Program-made: the position numbers and the translations under genes
Source of the DNA: Beijerinckiaceae bacterium
GTDB lineage: Bacteria; Pseudomonadota; Alphaproteobacteria; Rhizobiales; Beijerinckiaceae
NCBI GenBank assembly: GCA_947458675.1
Contig: CANHAW010000028.1
Span: forward strand, 1-11,271
DNA length: 11,271 bases
Direction: 5' to 3'
Notes under the pieces: generated by a model
The model's input: only the letters and a program-made list of their open reading frames with translations
What the model was told of the DNA's origin: nothing
Databases searched by the model: none
In this document: positions 6,184 through 11,271 of the stretch, one piece after another
How positions within the stretch are numbered: position 1 is the first letter of the stretch
Layout of the letters: each line of letters starts with the position of its first letter

Positions 6184-9156
6184 TTGCGCGATCTCGAAGT
6201 CAAAATGAGCGGCCCGCTTCTGGCGGCTTTGTTCCGCATCATCGGGCGTCGCGTCTTTTTGACGTTCTGCCTTGTGTCGTTCCTCGTCGTCTTCCTGCTT
6301 GCCGCCGTCAATGTGACGTCGCGTCATGCCATGCAGCGCTATGTCGACGATCAGGTTCGGCGTGTGCCCTGGGATGTGTCGGTCTATCAGACGGCCGATG
6401 TGCCGCAGGCCGGACAGGTGCATGACAATATTGCCGCCACGCGCGGCATTGCTCAATCCGAGCGACTTTATTTCCTGCGCACGATTCCACCCTTTTCGGT
6501 TCTGCCCGTCATTGACGGCCAGCAATTGCGCACGCCCTGGCTGTCCATTCTCTCTGCCACCGATCCCGCATTGATCCCCCCTGATATGCGCCCGACCGGC
6601 AATGAGGCTGTGATCGTTCTTGTCGGCTCGAAAGGACAGATGGGCGATGCCTTTCTGAAATTGCAGAACCGCAAAACATTTGAATTGGTGGTGCAGCCCA
6701 AGGATCAGACGCTCAAGATCGATGATGAGCATCGTCATCCGCTGGGCGTGCGGACCATTCGCACCGGAATCGATCGTGTCATCCGCATCGATTCCACCGA
6801 GCTCAATCGCTGGTATCTGGAACAGACAAGCTCGCCGACTCTCGTGCCGGAACTGGGCATGATTCTCGTCTTGCCATGGGATCCGGCGTTGATCCTCAAA
6901 TTCGATGCCGTCTCGCGCGGCTTCATGCATGAACATGGCCATGCGGATATTCACGGCACGCCCGGCGAATATTTTCCCGAGATCATTCATCTCGCCCGCC
7001 TCGATCGCCCTTCCATCGTCTCTGGCTGGGACATTGAAGGCTCGCTGACGCGCATCATTGCTGCAGGCAGTCGCCTGACAGATGGCGTGCAGGACCAGAC
7101 GGCGGCTGCTGCGGTCGATCATAATCTCGGCACAATGTTCATTCGCATGCATGAAATCGGCAAGAAGATCGCGCTGATCAGCCTGCTTGTCTCTTTGCCG
7201 CTGCTGCTGATGGCGGGCGTGTTGCTGGCCAATCTCTCTGGTCTTTTGATGCTGAACGAGCGGCGCAAGCTTGGTCTTTTGCGCCTGCGCGGTACGCCGG
7301 GTCATTTGATCGGCCGCACCATGCTCATTTCGATTGCCGCCGGCGGTCTGGCTGGCGGTCTGGCTGGCGGATTTTTCGGCACAATCCTGCCGCTGCTTTT
7401 CTATTACGGCGGCCTGCCGCCCTTGGCCTTGATGGCGAAAATCCAGGATCCCGTAGCGCTTGGTATTTTCATCATTGTCGGCGTGGCGATTGCTCTGCTT
7501 GTCGGGCGTCGTTTTGTGCGCGAAGCCTCGCGTGTCTCGCCCTTGCAGGCCTCGCGTCGTGTCGAGGGTGGCGAATTCGATGGCGCGCAGGTTCGCTTCA
7601 GTTTCCTCCAGGCGATCTGTCTCTTGTTCGGCGGCGCAAAAGTGGCCGGCTGGATCGCCAATCTGTCACTGACCTCTTTCCTGTCTGCTTCATGGGCCAT
7701 CGATCTCGATCGAACGCTTGATTTTGTCGCCTTCCCGCTTTTCATCTACGGATTGGTCACGCTGATTGCCTCGCGCAAGCGTCTGATGTCGGCCTTGATG
7801 ACGCCGGTCGCGCTTCTGCTCGCTGGGCCGCTGCGCGATGTTGCGGTCAAACATATGCAGATCAGGCGCCATCGCGCGGCGAGCTTTCTGCTGATTGTCG
7901 GATTAATGGCAAGTCTTGCGCTTTATCCGACCGTGATGACGGCTGTCTTCGACAATAAGACGGAGCGCGGTGCGCGCATCCAGCTCGGCTCCGATCTGCA
8001 GATTGCCATTAATGCACTCGATCTCATGCCGCCGGAGGCGCAGGCCCGTGGGGGCTTGCGCGACCGTTTGGCCAGTTTGCGCCAGACGCTGGATCCGATG
8101 ATTGCGCGTATCGAGAAAGAGCCTGGCGTGCGCCGCGTGTCTTATCTGGTGGAGGGTCTCGTCGAGGGTCTCTTCATGCCAGATCGCGGCTTCTCCGGAT
8201 TGCCGATCTATCTTGTGCCCGAGCCCGAGCGGCATTTGGCAGCGACATATTCAGAGCCTGCTCTGGGCATGGGCGGGGATTTCGAAGCCACGCTGAGACG
8301 CCTGTCGCAGAGCCGGATTCTCGCTTCTGCGCCGGTCGGTGCTTTCTACAAAAAGGCGCTTGATGAGCCCATGCCTGTGGGGCGCATGACAGATGGCAAG
8401 CTGCAGCGCATGCCTTATGGCGGCGCTCTGCATTTCCTGCCGGGCGTGCCCTTGCGCACGGTCAATGATCGCGAAGGTTTCGTCGCCGCGCGTGTCGATT
8501 ATCTCAATCATCTTTTCACCAATGCGCCCTATCTCGTCGGCGCGCAGAATGAGCGGGCGCTGGCCGATCTCGATATTCTTGTGCCGCGCATTGTGATTTC
8601 GGTGGCAGCGCAGCGGGGAACCGATCCCGCAGATCTGCGCCGTCGCGTGCTGGCTGCATCTGGTGTCGAGCCGCTGGATACGCGCGACATCAGTTCGGAA
8701 ATGGCGCGGCTGGGCAGCGACATGTATATTTATCTCGCTCGGCAAAATGTGCAGATCTATCTGCTCGGCGGCTTTCTTCTGGCTTTGATCGGCATTTATG
8801 CAGTGGCCTATGCCAATTATCTCGAAGATCGACGAACGCTTGGCCTGTTGCGCATTCGCGGTGCGGGTCCAGCCGATGTCGTGCGTTTCTTCCTGCCCAA
8901 TGTTTTGGGGCCGTCCATTGTCGGTCTTGTGATTGGCGGGGGTGTTGCGCTGCTGGTCGGCTTTGGCATTACCAAGCTGATCTGGGAGTTGCGGCAATTG
9001 CAGACCGTGCTGAATTATCTGCCGACACGGCTTGCTGTCTCATGGGAGACAGGGGCGGTTGCCGCCATTCTGGCGCTTGTTCTGGGCGGCATTGTCTTTG
9101 TTTTTGCGCGCTGGATTTTTGCGCGCACGGCCCGCCAAGGTTTGCTGGAAGGCTGA
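6184..9156 (+). CDS. Large FtsX-like (type VII) ABC permease with two FtsX modules and a His-rich periplasmic motif
   Basis: A protein of 990 residues from a TTG start (983 from ATG 6205), one base after the ATPase stop. The first transmembrane segment is at about 22-44, then a large periplasmic domain at about 45-325. Three segments follow at about 328-357, 380-410 and 424-440. A linker with hydrophobic segments (about 505-550) leads to another segment at about 564-588, a second periplasmic domain (about 590-850), and three closing segments at about 856-879, 902-928 and 956-979. Two copies of a cytosolic motif, ERRKLGLLRLRGTPG (359-373) and DRRTLGLLRIRGAGP (882-896), mark the two FtsX modules and probably contact the ATPase. 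The single chain carrying both modules would supply both halves of the transporter. Residues 249-257 read HEHGHADIH, a possible metal site. Type VII permeases export or extract lipoproteins or drive periplasmic partners; here the partner is probably one or both upstream exported paralogues. Substrate unknown. Confidence 0.88.
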   Translation: MRDLEVKMSGPLLAALFRIIGRRVFLTFCLVSFLVVFLLAAVNVTSRHAMQRYVDDQVRRVPWDVSVYQTADVPQAGQVHDNIAATRGIAQSERLYFLRTIPPFSVLPVIDGQQLRTPWLSILSATDPALIPPDMRPTGNEAVIVLVGSKGQMGDAFLKLQNRKTFELVVQPKDQTLKIDDEHRHPLGVRTIRTGIDRVIRIDSTELNRWYLEQTSSPTLVPELGMILVLPWDPALILKFDAVSRGFMHEHGHADIHGTPGEYFPEIIHLARLDRPSIVSGWDIEGSLTRIIAAGSRLTDGVQDQTAAAAVDHNLGTMFIRMHEIGKKIALISLLVSLPLLLMAGVLLANLSGLLMLNERRKLGLLRLRGTPGHLIGRTMLISIAAGGLAGGLAGGFFGTILPLLFYYGGLPPLALMAKIQDPVALGIFIIVGVAIALLVGRRFVREASRVSPLQASRRVEGGEFDGAQVRFSFLQAICLLFGGAKVAGWIANLSLTSFLSASWAIDLDRTLDFVAFPLFIYGLVTLIASRKRLMSALMTPVALLLAGPLRDVAVKHMQIRRHRAASFLLIVGLMASLALYPTVMTAVFDNKTERGARIQLGSDLQIAINALDLMPPEAQARGGLRDRLASLRQTLDPMIARIEKEPGVRRVSYLVEGLVEGLFMPDRGFSGLPIYLVPEPERHLAATYSEPALGMGGDFEATLRRLSQSRILASAPVGAFYKKALDEPMPVGRMTDGKLQRMPYGGALHFLPGVPLRTVNDREGFVAARVDYLNHLFTNAPYLVGAQNERALADLDILVPRIVISVAAQRGTDPADLRRRVLAASGVEPLDTRDISSEMARLGSDMYIYLARQNVQIYLLGGFLLALIGIYAVAYANYLEDRRTLGLLRIRGAGPADVVRFFLPNVLGPSIVGLVIGGGVALLVGFGITKLIWELRQLQTVLNYLPTRLAVSWETGAVAAILALVLGGIVFVFARWIFARTARQGLLEG
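7345..7368 (+). repeat. Two perfect 12-bp tandem units inside the permease gene
   Basis: GGTCTGGCTGGC occurs twice in direct succession and encodes GLAGGLAG within a predicted membrane helix. It is in frame, so slippage by one unit would add or remove four residues without a frameshift. Probably incidental. Confidence 0.6.
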
Positions 9157-9157
9157 T

Positions 9158-9700
9158 CTAGCGGCTGACAGCCGCCAGCCAGCGTTTCATCAATTCGATC
9201 TCGCCTTGCTGATGGGCGATGATCTCCTGCGCGAGGCGGCGAACCTCCGGGCGCAATCCGTCTTTCAGCAGAACCTTCGACATTTCGATGGCGCCCTCAT
9301 GATGGGGAATCATCTGGGCGAGAAAATCGCGGTCGGGATCGCCGGTCAGCGGAACCGCCGACATATTGGCGCTCATGGTATTTTGCGCCGCCTGCAAAGC
9401 GCGCGATGCTTCCATGCCGCGCACGGGGTCAAGCTGCGTTGTCGCGTTTGAAGGCATGGCAGGCGATGACAGGCCGCTTTGGGAAAAATGTTCCTGCAAT
9501 GCTGCAATCAAACGCTCATTGCCTCTTTGCGTTTCGGCACGTGCCTGGCGAATTTCGCGCGCCAGCTCATCCATCCGGCGCTCGATTCGGGCTGTCTCGG
9601 AGCCGCTGTCGGCGCAGCCGGCCAGCATGCTGAGGGCGATCAGGCAGAGAGCGGCTTTCGCCATGCGGGCGCGGCCCGGCTTGCCAAAAGAAAATTTCAT
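9158..9700 (-). CDS. DUF305 lipoprotein with N-terminal coiled coil
   Basis: A protein of 180 residues starting at 9700, preceded by GGGGAGGA at 9705-9712. A lipoprotein signal peptide ends in LAGC with Cys29 as the predicted lipidated residue. Residues about 35-71 are rich in charged residues with heptad-like spacing and probably form a coiled coil. The DUF305 domain spans about 120-176: GDPDRDFLAQMIPHHEGAIEMS followed by IIAHQQGEIELMKRWL. The paired His133-His134 and the second helix motif are the conserved core of this four-helix, ferritin-like family. DUF305 proteins are often found with copper and other metal-handling genes, but their biochemical role is not settled. The gene is convergent with the permease gene, with one base between stops. 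An upstream in-frame ATG at 9781 has no ribosome site and would bury the signal peptide. Confidence 0.88.
   Translation of the reverse strand: MKFSFGKPGRARMAKAALCLIALSMLAGCADSGSETARIERRMDELAREIRQARAETQRGNERLIAALQEHFSQSGLSSPAMPSNATTQLDPVRGMEASRALQAAQNTMSANMSAVPLTGDPDRDFLAQMIPHHEGAIEMSKVLLKDGLRPEVRRLAQEIIAHQQGEIELMKRWLAAVSR
9161..9175. other. Perfect inverted repeat at the convergent gene ends
   Basis: GCGGCT-GAC-AGCCGC forms a six-base stem with a three-base loop, in the last codons of the DUF305 gene and just past the permease stop. There is no T-run on either strand, so it is not a classic intrinsic terminator. It might stabilise 3' ends or simply be chance. Confidence 0.25.
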
Positions 9701-9733
9701 CCCGTCCTCCCCGCATCGTCTTTTGCTCCCGCA

Positions 9734-9762
9734 ATCATAGCTGGAGCCGGCGCCGGCGTCGA
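9734..9762 (-). promoter_or_regulatory. Candidate promoter of the DUF305 gene
   Basis: On the minus strand TCGACG (9757-9762) and TATGAT (9734-9739) are 17 bases apart, matching the sigma-70 consensus at 4/6 and 5/6. They lie about 35 bases before the start at 9700. The spacer contains the perfect palindrome GCCGGCGCCGGC (9746-9757), which could be an operator. Confidence 0.4.
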
Positions 9763-9842
9763 ATGGGCGCGCCATCGTCATGCAACGTCCCTAGCCTGGC
9801 TGCGCGGCTCTGTCTAAACTTGCGCAAAAGCGGGAGGACAAA

Positions 9843-10688
9843 ATGGATCTCGAACATATGCCGGGCCGTGGGCGCCTGCAGGGCAAGGTCGCGCTGGTGA
9901 TCGGCGGCGGCTCGGTGGGGCCGGGCTGGGGCAATGGCAAAGCGGCTGCTTTCGTCTATGCGCGCGAAGGCGCGAAGGTCGCCGTTGTCGATTGGCGGCA
10001 CGAGGCGGCGCAAGAAACGGTCGATCTGATTGCGCAAGCCGGAGGAAATGCAGCCGCTCTTTCAGGCGATATGACGAGCGAGGCGGATGTGGCGCGCGTG
10101 GTCGAGGAAACTCTGGCGCTCTATGGCCGCATCGACATTCTGCACAATAATGTCGGGGGTTCGGGCACGGGCAAACATCTCGGCAATATTACGCTTGAGG
10201 ATTGGAACCTCACTCTCGCGCGCAATCTCACCAGCGCCATGCTGACATGCCGCGCCTGTGTGCCGCCGATGGAAGCGCAGGGCGGCGGTTCCATCATCAA
10301 TATTTCGTCCATTTCCTCGCTGCGCTATCTCGGCGTGCCGACGACGGTCTATTCGACAGCCAAAGGCGCGCTGAACGAATTCACCAAAAATATTGCCGCC
10401 CATTATGCGCCCAAGGGCATTCGCGCCAATGCCGTTTTGCCCGGCTATATCGATACGCCCTTCATCAATCGCAAGGTTGGTGGGCGACCCAATTACGAAT
10501 GGAAAGGTTTTTCCAGCGCGGAAGACTATTCGCAGGCGCGCAATCAGATCATTCCCATGCGGCGCATGGGAACAGGTTTCGATGTCGCTTATGCCGCGCT
10601 GTTTTTTGCCAGCGATGAAAGCGCCTATGTGACCGGGCAAATGCTTGTCGTCGATGGCGGCGTGACCTCCGTTTGCGCCGGTGTGTGA
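9843..10688 (+). CDS. Short-chain dehydrogenase/reductase, classical, NAD-type
   Basis: A protein of 281 residues. The start at 9843 follows GGGAGG (9832-9837). The Rossmann nucleotide loop is the longer variant GGGSVGPGWGNGKA (21-34) instead of the usual TGxxxGIG. Asp50 at the end of the second strand (VAVVDWR) predicts NAD(H) preference. The HNNVGG motif is at about 101-106. The catalytic tetrad is Asn128, Ser156, Tyr170 and Lys174 (YSTAK), and the typical VTGQMLVVDGG closes the fold. It is a cytosolic oxidoreductase; the substrate cannot be read from sequence. It is followed after 12 bases by a second SDR gene, so the two probably form an operon for a catabolic or biosynthetic step. No promoter in the 9701-9842 gap convinced me for this direction. 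Confidence 0.9.
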   Translation: MDLEHMPGRGRLQGKVALVIGGGSVGPGWGNGKAAAFVYAREGAKVAVVDWRHEAAQETVDLIAQAGGNAAALSGDMTSEADVARVVEETLALYGRIDILHNNVGGSGTGKHLGNITLEDWNLTLARNLTSAMLTCRACVPPMEAQGGGSIINISSISSLRYLGVPTTVYSTAKGALNEFTKNIAAHYAPKGIRANAVLPGYIDTPFINRKVGGRPNYEWKGFSSAEDYSQARNQIIPMRRMGTGFDVAYAALFFASDESAYVTGQMLVVDGGVTSVCAGV

Positions 10689-10700
10689 GAGAGCGAGCCC

Positions 10701-11271
10701 ATGATATCGATCGATCTGCAAGGCATATCTTGTCTGGTGACAGGGGCCGCAAGCGGCCTGGGGCGCGCCATGGCGCTGGGCCTGTTGCGTAGCGGTGCAA
10801 ATGTGACAGCGCTCGATGTCAGCGAGCAGGGCCTGTCGGCTTTGCGCGCCGATGCAGGTGCAGATGCCGCGCGATTGCTCGGCATGATCGCCGATATTCG
10901 CCGTGCAGATGATTGCGCGCGCGTGGTCGATGCAGCGATTTCACGTTTCGGCCATGTCGGTGTTCTGGTCAATTGCGCCGGGCTCGGCATGCCGCATGTG
11001 CGCCATGATTATCTCCGCCAGCCCGTTCGCTTCTGGGAGATCGACGAGCAGAAATGGCGCGATCTGGTCGATGTCAATCTGACCGGGACTTTTCTTCTGT
11101 CGCGCGCATTGGCCCCGCAGATGATCGCGCGCGGCTGGGGCCGCATCGTCAATGTCACGACAAGTTTCTCGACCATGATCCGCGGCGGCAACATGCCCTA
11201 TGGCGCAACAAAAGCCGCTTTGGAGGCGGCCTCCCATGCCTTTGCGCAAGATCTTTCCGGCACTGGCGTCA
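10701..11271 (+). CDS. Short-chain dehydrogenase/reductase, second of pair (partial, C-terminus off window)
   Basis: The frame is open from ATG 10701 to the right edge (190 codons), so substrate-binding and C-terminal parts are missing. Visible motifs are TGAASGLG (14-21) for the cofactor loop, Asp39 ending the second strand (ALDVS, NAD-type), NCAG (91-94), Asn126 in DVNLTG, and YGATK with Tyr167 and Lys171. The position where the catalytic Ser usually sits, 13 residues before the Tyr, is Thr154, with Ser155 next to it (NVTTS). An insertion at about 97-113 (MPHVRHDYLRQPVRFW) lengthens the region before the fourth helix. The ribosome site is weak (GAGAGAG at 10686-10692), consistent with coupling to the upstream SDR 12 bases away. 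Confidence 0.88.
   Translation, partial: MISIDLQGISCLVTGAASGLGRAMALGLLRSGANVTALDVSEQGLSALRADAGADAARLLGMIADIRRADDCARVVDAAISRFGHVGVLVNCAGLGMPHVRHDYLRQPVRFWEIDEQKWRDLVDVNLTGTFLLSRALAPQMIARGWGRIVNVTTSFSTMIRGGNMPYGATKAALEAASHAFAQDLSGTGV

Noticed and set aside
6046..7305. Minus-strand open frame (419 codons) opposite the ATPase end and permease start
   Set aside because: It overlaps two well-supported genes, and its composition is rich in His, Arg and Gln, typical of antisense shadows. No ribosome site or domain was seen.
8251..8997. Minus-strand open frame of 248 codons inside the permease gene
   Set aside because: Antisense to the second periplasmic domain and closing membrane helices, with no supporting motif or start signal.
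9157..9176. Intrinsic terminator between the convergent permease and DUF305 genes
   Set aside because: A short GC-rich hairpin exists but no T-run follows on either strand, and most of it lies in coding sequence.
9782..9842. Promoter for the SDR pair
   Set aside because: TAAACT at 9815-9820 is a possible -10, but no acceptable -35 lies at the right distance.

Overview
The window looks like a piece of an alphaproteobacterial chromosome. It has moderately high GC, Gram-negative envelope proteins, strong GGAGG-type ribosome binding sites, and a DUF1775 protein with the HGCxGSPT signature that I associate with that class. I cannot name a genus. No RNA gene, IS element, phage gene, CRISPR array or origin was seen. 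Coding is dense, and no stretch over 300 bases lacks a gene.

Layout from left to right. (1) Bases 1-1669, minus strand: a two-gene copper operon, a YcnI-like (DUF1775) exported protein followed by a CopC-CopD fusion. The two overlap by an ATGA, and the fusion runs off the left edge. (2) Bases 1670-1809: a 140-bp divergent promoter region with a perfect TATAAT facing the copper genes and a weaker promoter facing right. (3) Bases 1810-9156, plus strand: a tight four-gene unit. It holds two tandem, closely related exported proteins of about 600 residues with features of the M29 aminopeptidase / NicX metalloenzyme fold, then a LolD/MacB-type ABC ATPase, then a 990-residue permease with two FtsX-like modules. 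(4) Bases 9158-9700, minus strand: a DUF305 lipoprotein that converges on the permease gene with one base between the stop codons. (5) Bases 9843-11271, plus strand: two consecutive short-chain dehydrogenases, the second cut by the right edge.

The part most likely to be undescribed is the 1810-9156 unit. Two exported metalloenzyme-like paralogues are encoded directly in front of a type VII (mechanotransmission) ABC transporter. That class usually moves lipoproteins or pushes on periplasmic partners rather than importing solutes. The first periplasmic domain of the permease carries an HEHGHADIH motif that looks able to bind a metal, and genes of copper-associated families lie on both sides. 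A working model, which is inference only, is an envelope metal-linked system in which the ABC transporter acts on, exports for, or is served by the twin periplasmic proteins. The SDR pair at the right looks like an unrelated metabolic operon.
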